Under the pieces are notes generated by a model. That model did no database searches. It saw only the letters and a list, made by a program, of their open reading frames with translations, and was not told the origin of the DNA. Below are positions 1-10,900 of a stretch of DNA of 64,000 nucleotides, piece after piece; position 1 is the first letter of the stretch; the number at the start of each line of letters is the position of its first letter. Position numbers and translations under genes: made by a program. The DNA comes from Bryobacterales bacterium F-183 (GTDB lineage Bacteria; Acidobacteriota; Terriglobia; Bryobacterales; Bryobacteraceae): positions 3,286,001 to 3,350,000 of the forward strand of contig AP025252.1 in the NCBI GenBank assembly GCA_016865505.2, read 5' to 3'.

Positions 1-1042
1 CCCACAGTTCGCCGTAGCGGCGATCAAACACCGCATTGCCATGCTCCTCGCCGTCCTGCAGCGAGATGCCCGCGAAGCTCACCGGCAGATCTTCCAGCTT
101 CGACACGCCATACTGCTTGAGGACACGAGCCTCCAGTTGCTTGGCACGCGCAGCGGGCGTGGCGTGACCGTCTCCCCCGGCGAGATCAGCGGCGATATTC
201 TGGGCAAAGTCGAAAGCCGTTGGAGTCGGACGTACAGCCTTCACCAAGTCGACGGCGGCGCGCGGCGCGACCAGACAGTTCACGATCCAGAAGCCGATGA
301 GCGCGATGAGTGAGAGGCGCGGCGTGCGTGCCCAGGCCGATACCGAGAGTCCAATGGCGGCGAACGTGAAGAAGTACAGAAGATACGCCAACGCCAGCCA
401 TATGGCCCGCGGAGCACTTGCGGCAGACTCCACGGTTCCGCTGGCAAAGAGGATCGCGCCGGCACCCAGCAGCACGGCGGGAACAAGATACACACCAAGG
501 CCTGCCAGCAATCCCAAGGCCTTTCCCAGCGCCAGACGCCGGGCCGGTACGCCAAGGCTGAGGAGCTGGCGAAGTGTCCCTTGTTCGCGTTCGCCGGCAA
601 AAGCGCCGAACGTCATAATGATGATCAACAGCGGGATGAGCAACTGCATTACCGCCGCCGCCGTGAGCTCTCCGAAGCGCGCCAGGATCGTAGCATCCTG
701 TGCGGGGCGGTACTTGAACTCGTTCTGCTTGTGCGCTTCGAGCCAGACGGCGACGCCGGTGTAAGGTTCCGTACCTGTGTCCAACACGGCAAGCGGGAGC
801 TTTGGTTTGAACGCGTAGATGCCATAGTGCGCAGCCGAATGCGGGTTCTTTTTGCCTTGTGTGAGCCAATGTTTGCGGGTGGCTTCCTGCGCGGCGCTGT
901 GTTGGCGGGTGAGTTCGTGGTGGCGTGTCCAGCCCGTAAGAAAGGCAACCGCAAGCAGTACGAGGACGATGCCGCCAGTCCAGCGGACGCGGCCGTCGCG
1001 CAGCATTTCAATGAATTCTTTACGGGCGATGACCTGAGTCAT
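1..1042 (-). CDS. ABC-2 type transporter permease, DUF3526-like (3' end outside window)
   Basis: The reading frame is open from the ATG at 1042 to the window edge, giving 347 residues with no stop. The protein starts MTQVIARKEFIEMLRDGR, followed by a first membrane segment at about residues 22-38. A periplasmic stretch follows, and then a cluster of hydrophobic segments preceded by AGEREQGTLRQLLS, which is the conserved coupling-helix region of ABC-2 permeases. The long loop between the first and second membrane spans is typical of the DUF3526-type permeases. It lies 15 nt downstream of the ATPase gene and is almost certainly its partner in an exporter. The substrate is unknown. The C-terminus and any second permease gene lie to the left of the window. 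Confidence 0.85.
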   Translation of the reverse strand, partial: MTQVIARKEFIEMLRDGRVRWTGGIVLVLLAVAFLTGWTRHHELTRQHSAAQEATRKHWLTQGKKNPHSAAHYGIYAFKPKLPLAVLDTGTEPYTGVAVWLEAHKQNEFKYRPAQDATILARFGELTAAAVMQLLIPLLIIIMTFGAFAGEREQGTLRQLLSLGVPARRLALGKALGLLAGLGVYLVPAVLLGAGAILFASGTVESAASAPRAIWLALAYLLYFFTFAAIGLSVSAWARTPRLSLIALIGFWIVNCLVAPRAAVDLVKAVRPTPTAFDFAQNIAADLAGGDGHATPAARAKQLEARVLKQYGVSKLEDLPVSFAGISLQDGEEHGNAVFDRRYGELW

Positions 1043-1057
1043 TTTTATATTCCTCAA

Positions 1058-1762
1058 TTAGTCGTGCATGTGTTGGAGGTAGAGCCGTTCGAGGTCCGCG
1101 TGCCCGATCTCGCTCGTCGATAGCGATGCCACCATACGACCCTGCTTCATGATCCCGACGCGCGTGCCACATTCCTTGGCCCGGAACAGATCGTGGGTGG
1201 CCATCAGAATGGCTACGCCGTCGCCGCTCATACGTTTCAGCAGTTCCGAGAATTCATTGGATGCCTTGGGATCGAGGCCTGAGGTCGGTTCGTCCAGCAG
1301 CAACGCACCCGCTTTCTTCGCCATCGCGATCGCAATGCCCACCTTTTGCCGCATCCCTTTCGAGTAGACTCCGACCCGCTTATCTTCAGCCTGCTGAGGC
1401 AATCCCGCGTCCCGCAGGAAGCCGCGCAGTTGGGCTTCCGAATACTTCTCAACGCCCGCCAGCGCTGTGAAGTACTCCAAGTTCTCAAGACCGGTGAGAT
1501 TGCGGTACAGCATCACGGTCTCTGGGATGTAGGCCACATGCTTCTTGCTCTCGATGCTTTGCTTGGTGACGTCCAAGCCAGCGATCTTTGCCTGTCCCGC
1601 TGTCGGCTCCACGAAGTTCAGGAAGAGATTGATCGTCGTGGTCTTGCCGGCCCCATTGGCTCCGAGCAGGCAGTACACTTCACCGGGTTCGATCTTCAGA
1701 TCGAGCGGATGCAAAGCGGTATGCGCGCCGTAGGTTTTGGAAAGTGCAATAGCTTCGAGCAT
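1058..1762 (-). CDS. ABC transporter ATP-binding protein
   Basis: This 234-residue ATPase powers an ABC-2 exporter at the inner membrane. Walker A (GANGAGKTTT) is at about residues 34-43, the signature region YSKGMRQKVGIA follows, and Walker B is LLLDEPTSGLDP, with the H-loop in ATHDL. The frame stays open further upstream to 1969, but the conserved family start MLEAIALSKTYG maps to 1762, so that start is chosen. No clear Shine-Dalgarno sequence is seen there. The permease gene starts 15 nt after its stop, so the two form an operon. Similar ATPases are paired with Nos- or DUF3526-type permeases. The cargo cannot be read from the sequence. Confidence 0.9.
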   Translation of the reverse strand: MLEAIALSKTYGAHTALHPLDLKIEPGEVYCLLGANGAGKTTTINLFLNFVEPTAGQAKIAGLDVTKQSIESKKHVAYIPETVMLYRNLTGLENLEYFTALAGVEKYSEAQLRGFLRDAGLPQQAEDKRVGVYSKGMRQKVGIAIAMAKKAGALLLDEPTSGLDPKASNEFSELLKRMSGDGVAILMATHDLFRAKECGTRVGIMKQGRMVASLSTSEIGHADLERLYLQHMHD

Positions 1763-2045
1763 GAGAAGTAGGGATCTCTGAGAGTACGGCGACTCTCCCC
1801 CAGGGAACCAGCCTTCCCATGCCGGTGGGTGTTGACGAACGGCGAACGGCCGAAATTTCTCCGCGAGCGGCAATCTGCTGTTTCCAGCGAAATCGCAGTG
1901 GATAGTCCCCATGGAAAAGGCCATCTGCGCAAGCGCAGGTCCGTCTGCAACCGGATGCAGGCCGCCCACCTGTTTGTCCTACGGAGCTGGCGGACCTGGC
2001 TGATAACTTCGACCAGTGTGCCTACGAATCCACCTCGGGACGCTG

Positions 2046-3089
2046 ATGTTTGTGGCCGTGGCCGGAATGAACCTTGGCTTGGCTGAGGACCTGGATATCG
2101 GCGGAAAACGCGTCGCCAGGGGTTCCCGTGCGGACTTCGACCTGCCCGTAGCTGCGAGTTCAGACCCGGCCACCTCGATACCCGTGACGGTCTTTCACGG
2201 CGCGGAACCTGGACCCCGAATCCTGATCTCCGCCGGTATTCACGGAGCGGAGTATGTCCCTGTGCTTGCGGTTCAGCGGTTGCTCTCGCAGATCGACGCA
2301 GCGCGGCTCAAAGGTACGGTCATCATTGCGCGGGTGGCTCACCTATCCTCGTTCCTTCGTGCGACCGTCTACTACAACCCACACGACCACAAGAATCTCG
2401 CCCGCGTGTTTCCGGGCTCTGCGTCCGGCACCCAATCGGAACGTATCGCCTACGTCTTCACCAACGAACTGCTCAAGAATGCGGACGCACTGATTGATCT
2501 CCATGGTGGCGACGCAACCGAGTCTCTTCATCCGTTCGTTGGCGTCTACGGAGGCGAACTGGCGGCAAAGCAATACCCATTGGCGAAGCGTATCGGACTC
2601 GCCCTCGGCATACCGACTCTCGTCCGCTATCGCATGGATACCAAAGCCCAGGTGGATGGAAATGGACGGTCGCCCAACCGGCAGGCCGTCGCCGATGGCA
2701 AGGCCACGGTCCTGGTTGAGGTCGGCGATCGCGGACGGCGAGATCCCAAAGACGTCGAGATGCTCACCAGTGGGTTGGTGAACGTTCTTCGCGTGCTGCA
2801 CATGCTGCCGGAAGCCGGCAAGCCGGAACCGGTTCCGGATGTTCGTTGGATCGCCGAAACGGCGTCTGTCGCATCCACCAAGACTGGAATCTTCTATCCG
2901 CTCAAAGAGGCTGGCATGGACGTTCGCAAGGGTGAACTGGCTGGCTACGTCACCGATCTGCTTGGAAAGACCATCGAGGAACTCCGCGCGCCGGCGGACG
3001 GCGTGATTCTGTACATGCCGTACGCTCCGCCGCTGAACGAAGGCCCATCCTCGCCGCTCGTTGTGGGCATCCCCAGTAAGCCGGAGTAA
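2046..3089 (+). CDS. AstE/AspA-like zinc-dependent deacylase, secreted
   Basis: This 347-residue protein belongs to the succinylglutamate desuccinylase/aspartoacylase branch of the M14 metallopeptidase fold, whose members hydrolyse N-acyl amino acids or related amides. Metal-ligand candidates are H66 and E69 in GIHGAEY and H153 in IDLHGGD. The C-terminal part (YPLKEAGMDVRKGE to the end) resembles the beta-barrel tail of this family. A GTG start at 2016 is possible, but the ATG at 2046 gives a clean hydrophobic leader (MFVAVAGMNLGLA), which argues for export. The truncated TonB receptor starts 6 nt after its stop, so the pair looked like an uptake-plus-processing operon before the receptor was broken. 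The substrate is unknown. Confidence 0.85.
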   Translation: MFVAVAGMNLGLAEDLDIGGKRVARGSRADFDLPVAASSDPATSIPVTVFHGAEPGPRILISAGIHGAEYVPVLAVQRLLSQIDAARLKGTVIIARVAHLSSFLRATVYYNPHDHKNLARVFPGSASGTQSERIAYVFTNELLKNADALIDLHGGDATESLHPFVGVYGGELAAKQYPLAKRIGLALGIPTLVRYRMDTKAQVDGNGRSPNRQAVADGKATVLVEVGDRGRRDPKDVEMLTSGLVNVLRVLHMLPEAGKPEPVPDVRWIAETASVASTKTGIFYPLKEAGMDVRKGELAGYVTDLLGKTIEELRAPADGVILYMPYAPPLNEGPSSPLVVGIPSKPE

Positions 3090-3095
3090 CAAAGA

Positions 3096-4667
3096 ATGAA
3101 CGCAACTATACGAACGCTGATTCTGGTCGCGTCCGCATCTGCCGCACTCGCGCAGGTAACCGTGAATGGGACTGTGGCGGGTACCGTCCTCGATCCCTCC
3201 GGACAGACGGTGCCCGAGGCGCAGGTCACCATCGTGCAGTTCACCACCAACTTCCGTACCCAAGCGACATCCGATGCCGCCGGACGATTCCAGTTCCCGG
3301 GTCTGCGGCCCGGCCTCTACACTCTGGAAACCGCCAAAGCGGGCTTCCGGCGCCTCGTTCGCGAAGGCATCACCGTGGAAGTCAACCAAACCACGAACCT
3401 CACCGCTACGCTTTCGCTGGGCGACACGGCGACCACCATCACCGTGCGCGAGGATGCCCCGGCTGTGCAGTCGCAGTCCTCCGACGTCTCGATGCTTGTG
3501 GATCAATCACGTATTCGCGATCTCCCGCTCAATGGCAAGGACTTTCAAAAGCTCGTCTACCTCGCGCCCGGCATGGGCAACTTTCGCGCCAACAATGGCA
3601 ATTCCAACGCCTCCACATCTGGTGCCCGCGAGAGTGCGAACAACTATGTGATTGACGGCATCACCGCCAACGACGAACGCGAAACTGCGGGCCTCGCTCT
3701 CGGCGCTTCTTTCCGCCAGCAACCCAACGTGATCTCAACAGAGGCTGTCGCGGAGTTTCGCGTCATTACGTCGAACGCCGACGCGACGTTTGGCCGCGGT
3801 TCCGGCGCGCAGGTGAACGTCATCACAAAGTCCGGTACCAACCAGTTGCATGGTTCCGCGTACGAGTACCTGCGCAACAGTGCGCTCGACGCTCGCGACT
3901 TCTTCAACCGTGGACCGTTCTTTACCTCCGACGGCAGGGCCAAGACGCCGCCGTTCCGGCAGAATCTTTTCGGTGCCACGGCCGGTGGACCCATCGTTCG
4001 CGACAGGCATTTCTTCTTCGGCAGCTATGAAGGCTTCCGGCAACGGCTGGAACAGACGGCCGCCCCGATCCTGCCTTCCGCAGATCTTGTGAGGCTGATG
4101 CCAGGGCAGGTTGGGTCGCTTGCTCGTGCGTACTACTTTGAGCAGGGCATTGTGCCGCCCCAAGGTTACTCGCCGGGCACGATTCGCGCCTTCTCCGCGG
4201 CAGATCGTACAGCAGCCGTGGCGGCGGGATTTCCTGCACCGTTGTTTGACGGAAATTTCGATAATGGCGAAGCGGCCACCATTGTGACCAGCCGTTCGTC
4301 GACTCGGGACTTCGACCAGGACTCGTTCCTGATCCGCTCCGACCACATTCTGGGCGAGGCATGGAGGGTCGGCATTCGTTACGCACAGGCTCGCAGTGAG
4401 TCCATCAGCAACACCTCAGGTTTACCGGGCAGCGGTGTCCTGATCCCGTCGCGCTTCTATTCACCGACGGTACAGGCAACCTGGACCATCTCTCCGTCGC
4501 GTCTTCTGGAAATTCGCACGGGCGTGATGCGGCGCAGCCAGAACTACCGCTTGAGTACGGATCTGCCGTCATCGATTCTGCCGGCGGTCTGCAATGCAAT
4601 CTTCGCCGCAACGGGAGAGCGGATCCGCACTTTGCCCATCACCAAACAAGGCTTCAACTTCGCCTGA
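3096..4667 (+). pseudogene. Truncated Oar-like TonB-dependent receptor
   Basis: The frame codes for 523 residues: signal peptide (to about residue 20, ...ASAALAQ), carboxypeptidase-regulatory-like Ig domain (about 25-105), plug domain (about 120-240, with PLNGKDF and VIDGITANDE), and the first part of a barrel. Intact members of this family, such as the 1149-residue neighbour at 7938-11387, are about twice as long and end in an aromatic residue. Here the recognisable receptor sequence fades near residue 500, and the end (KQGFNFA) is not a barrel terminus. The following 575 bp contain no continuation in any frame. Loss of most of the beta-barrel should abolish outer-membrane transport, so this is called a truncated gene, not a short functional receptor. 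Confidence 0.8.
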
Positions 4668-5242
4668 AGTCTCGGGATTGAGGATGGTTCAGCACGGCAT
4701 GCTGCGAGAGCGCCGAACACAGCATCGAAGTCGTCCTGCGCCGACCCCTTTGTGGCTACCAGGTCGAAGGTGTTGCGCGAGGCGTGATCCGACACGAGAC
4801 TCCGTACGAGAACGTGGGCGACCTGAAAACGGGCGACCACGGCGTCGCTCGAATTCCCAGCCTGGCATGTGTCACCTTGCAGGATACGAGACGGTGCATA
4901 TCCGGACCGTTGTAATCGAACCACCCATGAGGTGAACCCTTCTGTTGAGACACTTAGTTACATTACGCGGGTCGTTGGTGACCCGCCCACTTTTGAGACA
5001 GGGGGAAGGTTCAGACTCCGACGTGGACTCCCACTTCACGAGCTTCAGATCCAGCACGAAGAACGCATACACGACCGGCATGTACAGGAGCTTAGCCGAT
5101 CCCAGTAGTCTTACCGGCTTTGCAAAGATCGGCTCTTGGACTTCGCAAAGGCGATTGTCCGCCACCATGCCAAACATCGGTACTTCATCGAAGACTACCA
5201 TCGGCACGCGGGCACTTGGCCTCGATGTTTCGCCTTGAGCTG
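4668..5242. other. Gene-poor scarred region after the broken receptor
   Basis: No protein family was recognised here on either strand. A minus-strand frame (GTG at 5246, overlapping the stop of the 5243-6652 gene) runs to 4872. It contains one hydrophobic stretch (LLYMPVVYAFFVLDL), but it has no recognisable domain and its far half crosses the putative IS-end scar, so I do not call it a gene. The region contains a perfect 7-bp inverted repeat GCGGGTC/GACCCGC at 4967-4986 and IS-like end sequence at 4933. It most likely represents debris from the rearrangement that truncated the upstream receptor. Confidence 0.5.
4933..5013. repeat. Candidate IS3-type terminal sequence or small MITE-like scar
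   Basis: The segment opens with TGAACCCTTCTGTTGAGACA. This matches the layout of the ends of the IS3 remnant at 24995-25990 (TGAACCC, six variable bases, TGAGACA). It closes with TTTTGAGACAGGGGGAAGGT followed by TCA, a weaker and not simply mirror-image match. A hairpin (7-bp arms, 6-nt loop) lies in the middle at 4967-4986. This could be a solo IS end or an 81-bp non-autonomous remnant. The left-end match is direct; the element boundaries are inference. Confidence 0.35.
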
Positions 5243-6652
5243 TCACGGAAACAAAGTCACAATCACACGTCTGTATCGAGTTAGCGCCGGAGTTCCCTGA
5301 TCGGTGACGGCGAGTACGATATGCATGGTTTCGGGTTTGGAAACCTTAGGAGCGATAAACCAGGCTTCTGCCGAACGGTCTTGCTCGATCTTCAACGGGG
5401 CTCCCGTGCGGGCCGAAGCCAGAACGAAGGTCCCGGGCTCACCGTAATGAAACCAGTGGTAGCTGAGCGAATCCTGATCGGGATCTGTACTGGCGGTCGC
5501 GTTCAGGTCCACACGCGATCCGCTCTTTGCTTCCAGGCGGTCCGCATGCTTCAAGGCAGGCACGGGTGGATGGTTGGCTAGATGGCGAGGCTGGACGGTC
5601 CAATCCATGCGCGCGGCAAAATCGTTCTGATAGGCAGTTCGCCAGCGCCAGATGGTTACTTTGTTGCCGGAATGCCAGAGTCCGTCACTGCCCAGTGCTT
5701 CGTCCTCCGCATCGGTCCAGAAACTGCGAGTCTCCGGTTCCTGGAGAGACTTCTGCCAACGGGGTGTGTAGTACTCATAGCGCCCGCCCCAGCTTCCCCA
5801 GTCGGGATGCTCCGGCTCACCGAGTCCATTTGGAATCAGATACAAGAAACTTGGGGTGTCGCCCTCCATGAGGAACTTCGTAACTGGATAGAGTGCGCCG
5901 AGAGGACCTTTGGACCGGATATGCTTATCCAGCCAAGGATTGTCGACGATGGAAAAATCGCCGCCGGCAAAGCGACCATGGAATCGATCGCCGCTGATAC
6001 CGCTCCAGGTGGCCTTATGGTAAGCGCCGCCCGAGTGTATGCCTGGGCTCGCGATGTAAAAGAGGGTCGGAAAGGTCTTGCGGATCCAGGGGCCGCTGTC
6101 ATCCTGATCGGAAATTGTGTAGACCCGAAGGCGGGAGACAAACCGGTCGACCGCCTCAGGAGAACGCGTGGCGCGCACCTTCCACAAAGCTTGCGCGAGG
6201 CAATTCGGGCCGCCCCAAACTAGCACCCAAACCGGGCGTACATCATTGCGATCGACAGCTTGAATGATCGCGTCCGAGCCTGGGGAATCCATACGCTCGC
6301 CGATCGCAGACATACCAAAGTCCGGCCGCCCTTCCCGAATGCGCGAGAGCAAATCCTGTGTCTCGGGAAAGCCGGGCTCATGCAGCAGCAGGTTGGCGCG
6401 AACCTTGCCATAGGCTTCGACGATTTCGCGAATCTTGTGGGCAGCCGTTTTCTGCTTTTGATGGATCGAGGTTGTGGCAACCAGGGCCTCAATGTCCCAC
6501 TGATTGGAATAGGTCAGGAACCGGACCATCGACTGCGTATCGTCTGGTTCATTCTCGATATCGGTCAGTACGATCACACGCAGTTTGGCCGCGGGTTCGG
6601 CCGCCAGAGCCGCCGCGAGAACAAGGCTGAACAGCGCCAAGAGCTTTTTCAT
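5243..6652 (-). CDS. Secreted Sde182/nucleoside-hydrolase-like protein (DUF1593 type)
   Basis: This 469-residue protein has a signal peptide ([17 protein letters not shown]), an N-terminal nucleoside-hydrolase-like domain of the Sde182 type (about 25-300), and the Sde182 C-terminal domain (about 375-469, with [13 protein letters not shown]). The Asp cluster D31, D37, D38 (TDIENEPDD) corresponds to the calcium- and ribose-binding signature of nucleoside hydrolases. The ATG at 6652 is preceded by GGGAGGAAACC, a strong ribosome site. The longer frame to 6676 is rejected for that reason. It overlaps the upstream gene by 4 nt and so is co-translated with it. The likely role is periplasmic or extracellular glycosidic cleavage. 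The family is known as cellulose-binding or nucleoside-hydrolase-like, and its true substrate is not established. Confidence 0.85.
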   Translation of the reverse strand: MKKLLALFSLVLAAALAAEPAAKLRVIVLTDIENEPDDTQSMVRFLTYSNQWDIEALVATTSIHQKQKTAAHKIREIVEAYGKVRANLLLHEPGFPETQDLLSRIREGRPDFGMSAIGERMDSPGSDAIIQAVDRNDVRPVWVLVWGGPNCLAQALWKVRATRSPEAVDRFVSRLRVYTISDQDDSGPWIRKTFPTLFYIASPGIHSGGAYHKATWSGISGDRFHGRFAGGDFSIVDNPWLDKHIRSKGPLGALYPVTKFLMEGDTPSFLYLIPNGLGEPEHPDWGSWGGRYEYYTPRWQKSLQEPETRSFWTDAEDEALGSDGLWHSGNKVTIWRWRTAYQNDFAARMDWTVQPRHLANHPPVPALKHADRLEAKSGSRVDLNATASTDPDQDSLSYHWFHYGEPGTFVLASARTGAPLKIEQDRSAEAWFIAPKVSKPETMHIVLAVTDQGTPALTRYRRVIVTLFP

Positions 6653-7935
6653 GGTTTCCTCCCCCGGGGAACGCACCGCGCTGCTCGGCGCGCGAAGTCC
6701 TCCAAAAACTCAGTTCGCCACTGGTTGACGCTTTTTGCGCCGGGGTGGATCCCCTCCGCTCTGGCGGGATCTTGATCGTCACACCACCAATTGGGATGGA
6801 TCGTGGAGGCCACCCGATAGCGTTCCGGTGGTGGCGGCACCGCGGTGAACTGTCCAGAGACACCGTTGAGCGGTGCGAAGTCGCTTTCGATGCGGTAGCT
6901 CCAAGGCTTGGCATCGCGTGGGGCGAACCGGAAGCGTATCACTTGGCCGTCGAACTGCACCGCCGTTGGAACGCGGTTATCGAGCATCACACGGAGGCGG
7001 TGATTGGCCGTGAGGCCCGCTGGAGCGGGCAGAGCGATCTCCACCACGCCGAACACCTCCACGCAATCGGCGATGGTGGTGAGCCGGTTGAAACTGGACT
7101 TGCGGCCATCCCAAATTCGCTCGAACCTTCCGCCCCATCCCGGCTGTGCTGGATTCTCCGGATGGCCGTGGAGGAGCCATCCCACAGACGGGCTATCTCC
7201 CATCTTGATGACTCCCTTTAGATGGGTGGCGAAATAGGTGCCCAGTGCGCCACGTCCCGCCAGTCGCTGCTCGACGAACGACTGGTTCCCCCAGGTGCCT
7301 TGTTGCTCGCCACCCACGAACCAACCCCGATACGTGGAGTTCGCTTCAATCATCCAAAGGCGCGGATGGTTTTGCTCCACATAGTTATAGGCATCTACGC
7401 TCCACAGCTTGTTGGGGCCACCGATGAAGTAGACCCTTAGTTTCGGGAGAATTTCAGGAGCGTCGTGCAGGGCCTGCGCCAGGTCCTCGATTCCGCCCCA
7501 GACCAGCACGTGCAGTGGACGCGGATCGTTCCGTTTGGCACATTGCACAATCCAGCGGGAACCTTCCGTAGCAGGACCCACGCCCGCCGGTCCGGGGCTC
7601 TCCAGCGCTCCCTCCTTGGTGATGGATCGCAGGAGATTGGGCGCCGGGTAGCGGCGCGAGTGGGAACGCAGGGCGGGATAGTCTTTCTCGTAGTGGCCGA
7701 TGACTTCCAGAATGTGTGCCGCACGGCCCGGGCCGAAAGGAGAAGAAATGAGTCCTTCCAACTGGAGCGAATCGGCACACAGGAGCAAGTGCACCATTGA
7801 CTGAAAATCATCGGGATCAGTTCCGCCAATGTCGGTGGAGACAAGCACCCGCGGCCGCAGCCCCAAGCGCTGTGCAACCAGCCATTGGGAAGCAACCAAG
7901 CCACTCAGCAGACCGCGCCTGGAGAAGCAGTTCAA
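6649..7935 (-). CDS. Exported nucleoside-hydrolase-like protein (Sde182 N-domain type)
   Basis: This 428-residue protein starts at a TTG (7935) with GTGGAG about 10 nt upstream, just past the stop of the TonB receptor gene. Its N-terminus SRRGLLSGL resembles a twin-arginine leader. The nucleoside-hydrolase-like Asp cluster lies in D35-IGGTD-P-D42-D43. Later blocks include [14 protein letters not shown] and a [12 protein letters not shown] region, which aligns with the GWGGRYE block of the other Sde182-like proteins here. The C-terminal third diverges from its paralogues. It is the middle gene of a receptor/hydrolase/hydrolase operon. A decayed copy of this gene lies at 25991-27031. Hydrolysis of a glycoside taken up by the receptor is inferred from context. 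Confidence 0.8.
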   Translation of the reverse strand: MNCFSRRGLLSGLVASQWLVAQRLGLRPRVLVSTDIGGTDPDDFQSMVHLLLCADSLQLEGLISSPFGPGRAAHILEVIGHYEKDYPALRSHSRRYPAPNLLRSITKEGALESPGPAGVGPATEGSRWIVQCAKRNDPRPLHVLVWGGIEDLAQALHDAPEILPKLRVYFIGGPNKLWSVDAYNYVEQNHPRLWMIEANSTYRGWFVGGEQQGTWGNQSFVEQRLAGRGALGTYFATHLKGVIKMGDSPSVGWLLHGHPENPAQPGWGGRFERIWDGRKSSFNRLTTIADCVEVFGVVEIALPAPAGLTANHRLRVMLDNRVPTAVQFDGQVIRFRFAPRDAKPWSYRIESDFAPLNGVSGQFTAVPPPPERYRVASTIHPNWWCDDQDPARAEGIHPGAKSVNQWRTEFLEDFARRAARCVPRGRKP

Positions 7936-7937
7936 TT

Positions 7938-10900
7938 CTAGAACTCCACTCGGAGAGCGTAACGCAATTGGCGCCCCGCGTTCCCGGCCACCAGCGAGTT
8001 GGTACGTCCGAAGTCCGAGGCGGCAATGTTCAGCGTGGGATTTGCCCAGTTGATCGCGTTGAAAGCGTTATAAGCCTCGAGGCGAAACTCCGGCCGGAAG
8101 CGTTCGAAGACGGCAAAACGCTTGCTGAGTACCGCATCCACATTGCGGAAACTCGGACCGCGGAGGTTGTCATAGTAAAGCGGATTGGCGCGGCGAGTAA
8201 AGGCCGGGAGGCGGCCGAAGCCAGTAACGTCGAACCAGTACTGACTGCTACCCGTGTTGTTGAGTTGAGTCACCGACGAGGGAGCGACCATCGCACCGAA
8301 GTTCAGCAGGCTGCCGTTGCGATAGGTGTAAATGCCGGACAACTGCCAGCCACCCAAGGCCATATCAACCACTTTGGGAGCCGAGGCTCCGAAACGGTGT
8401 CCTTTGCCGAACGGGATACCCCACGCGCCGACGCCCACAAAACGCTGGGTGGCGTTGGGGTCGCGCACCGTGGACAGCTTCATGTCGTACTGATCCTGCT
8501 CGTCGTAAAACTGCTGGGCATTCGCCGTTACGTACGCGTAGCTGAACATGTACGAGTAACCCTTATCGAAAGAACGCTGTAGGCGAACCTGGAAGGACTG
8601 ATTGCGGAAACGTCCCAGGTCGACGAAGTTCTGGGTAATGTTGCCGTACTGCGGGAAAGGTCTGAGCAGCGTGGCGATTGAGACCGTGGCTTGGCGCCGT
8701 AGCGCACCTGGGAACTGATCCACAGTGCCGTAGTTGAAGAAGGGGTTCGCTACGGTGCGGCTCAAATCGGCACCGTATTTGTAGGAAAGGCGCGGGTCCA
8801 TCTGGTTGAGATTGATCGACAGCAGATCGCGGCTGACGAAGTTCTTGAAGTAGGTGACATCCAGAACGGTCTTGGCGAAAATCTCATGCTGCACCGAGAA
8901 ATTGATACGGTCGCTGATGGGCGGGCGACGTTCGTACTCTGACAACGTGATGTTGTCGCCGAGATTGGTATTGCGGCCATACTGCTTGCCGTACGCAGGT
9001 GTCAGGCCCTGTGGAAAGGGATCGGAAAGAAAAGCCTGCGGAACGCCAACAAGCGAAGGTAGGGCCTCGGTGACGGGGCTGAACGCGGCCAGATTCAGAG
9101 AACCGAGCGGTTCGTTACCACTATCCGTAAGCGTGGTTGGCGTGTAGAATCGGCCGTAGCCGACGCGCACGGCGGTTTTGTCACCCAAGCGATAGGCAAG
9201 ACCGATGCGGGGCATGAACTGAAACTTATCGCTGCTCGTCTGGCGGCGGCTGCCATCTTCCGTGAAATAGAATGCACCGGTGTAGCTGTAGGTCTTGGCC
9301 CCTGCAGATTCAGCCATCCTGGCCTTCACATCGGCGGGAATCCGCGGGTCAATTGCAGCTTGCAGCCCGGGGATCGGGTCACTCAGATCCAGGCGCTGGG
9401 GCAGGCGATTCTCCGGGTCCCAGATGCCGCCTTCGTACTCGTAACGCAGGCCCAGATTCAGCGTCAGATTACGGCTCACTTTGAAATCATCCTGCACATA
9501 GAAGGCGTACATTTCGGTGTTGGATTTCTGGATGGGAACGGTCTGGGCGTTTGACGCGGCCGGATCCATCGCGCCAAGCAAAAAGCTAGCCCAGGGAGCG
9601 CCAGTGTTGACGGCGGCGCCGGCATTGGTGTCGGCGGTGTTTCCAGCATTGAAGGTCAAGTTGGCGATGGAGTTGAAACGTGCCGCCCAGCCGCGCTTGT
9701 AGCGCAGATCGGCACCGAATTTCAGGGCGTGTTTGGAATAGTATTTGTTCAGCAATCCGCTGAAGTTGTATCCGAGCGGCTGCTGCCACCAAAAGTTGCG
9801 GACGCCAAACGTGTCGCCACTGGGCACCTGCATGTTGGGAAAATACAGGATGGGCCGCTCACCGACATATTGCTGCCACCACTTGCTCGGCCAAAGGCTG
9901 GTGTATCCTTCCTGCCCGATATCCATGGCTGGGTAAGCTCGACGATCCTCTGTTTTGTAGTAAGAACCGCGGAAGGTGAAAGCAGTCGTTGGTGTGATGG
10001 TATAGACCAAGTCGCCAGCGATGTTCATCCCGTTGCGGATGCTGCCCTCGGTGCGTCGCAACTTCAGAACATCCGCGCCATTGGTATAGTCGGTGGCATC
10101 CTGGTTCGTCCGGAAGAAGCTCACACGTCCAAAGGTCTTCAGCTTGTCGTTCACTTGCCAGTCGACCCGATTCGACAGGTTGTAGTACCGATACGGCCGG
10201 GTCTCATCGTACTTGAAGTTATTTAAGCCTGTCGCGTCGTCACCGGCGTTGTTAGGTGCCCAGAGGTTCTTGAGAACCATCGTAGACACGCGGTCGAAGC
10301 GCTGTTGGGGAATCAGGTTACCTGCAAACGGGTCCCGGATGACGCGATTGTTCACAATACGCGAGGTAAGGGGATCGTAAATGGTACGCTGGCGCCGGTC
10401 GGTGAATAGCGACTGTGAAAAATCGCCCTGACGTTCCAGCGTTGTCGGTAGCGTATAGGTGCCGGTCAAATAGGATGAGTCTATTTGCCTTTCGTATGAG
10501 GTGAACAGGAAAAGCTTGTTCCTGATGATAGGCAAGCCAACCGTGGCGCCACCATTCCAGGAGGTGCTTTGCGAGTGTTGGCGGGTGATACGGTTGGTGA
10601 TCGCATTCCAGTTGCGGTTGCCGCCAAAGTAATAGGCACTACCATGAATCTCGTTAGTACCGGACTTCATCGACATCGTGATGACTCCTCCGGCATTGTG
10701 TCCGAACTCGGCGTCGATGGCGTTCTGCCGGACGGCGTACTCACTGACTGCCTCAACCGGCGGATTGTAGCCGAGTTTTGCCGAGTTCGCCAATGGGGAA
10801 CCATCGATCAGCACTTCGTTGCGGCCTTGTGTGCGCCCGCCAAGATCGTAGGCATTGGCGGCGTAGTGGTCAAAGTTGGCATTGCGGGTCCAGTCGCCAT

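Noticed and set aside
2343-3506. Long minus-strand open frame of 387 codons opposite the deacylase gene
   Set aside because: It is antisense to a well-supported conserved gene, and its translation shows no domain or sensible composition.
4872-5246. Minus-strand gene of 124 codons downstream of the Sde182-like gene
   Set aside because: It has no ribosome site, no recognisable domain, and half of it crosses the IS-like scar. It is more likely chance open frame.
5243-6652. Cellulase or cellulose-binding protein label for the Sde182-like genes
   Set aside because: The label comes from one distant family member. The Asp cluster and the operon context fit sugar-releasing hydrolysis better, and no cellulose-specific feature is visible.
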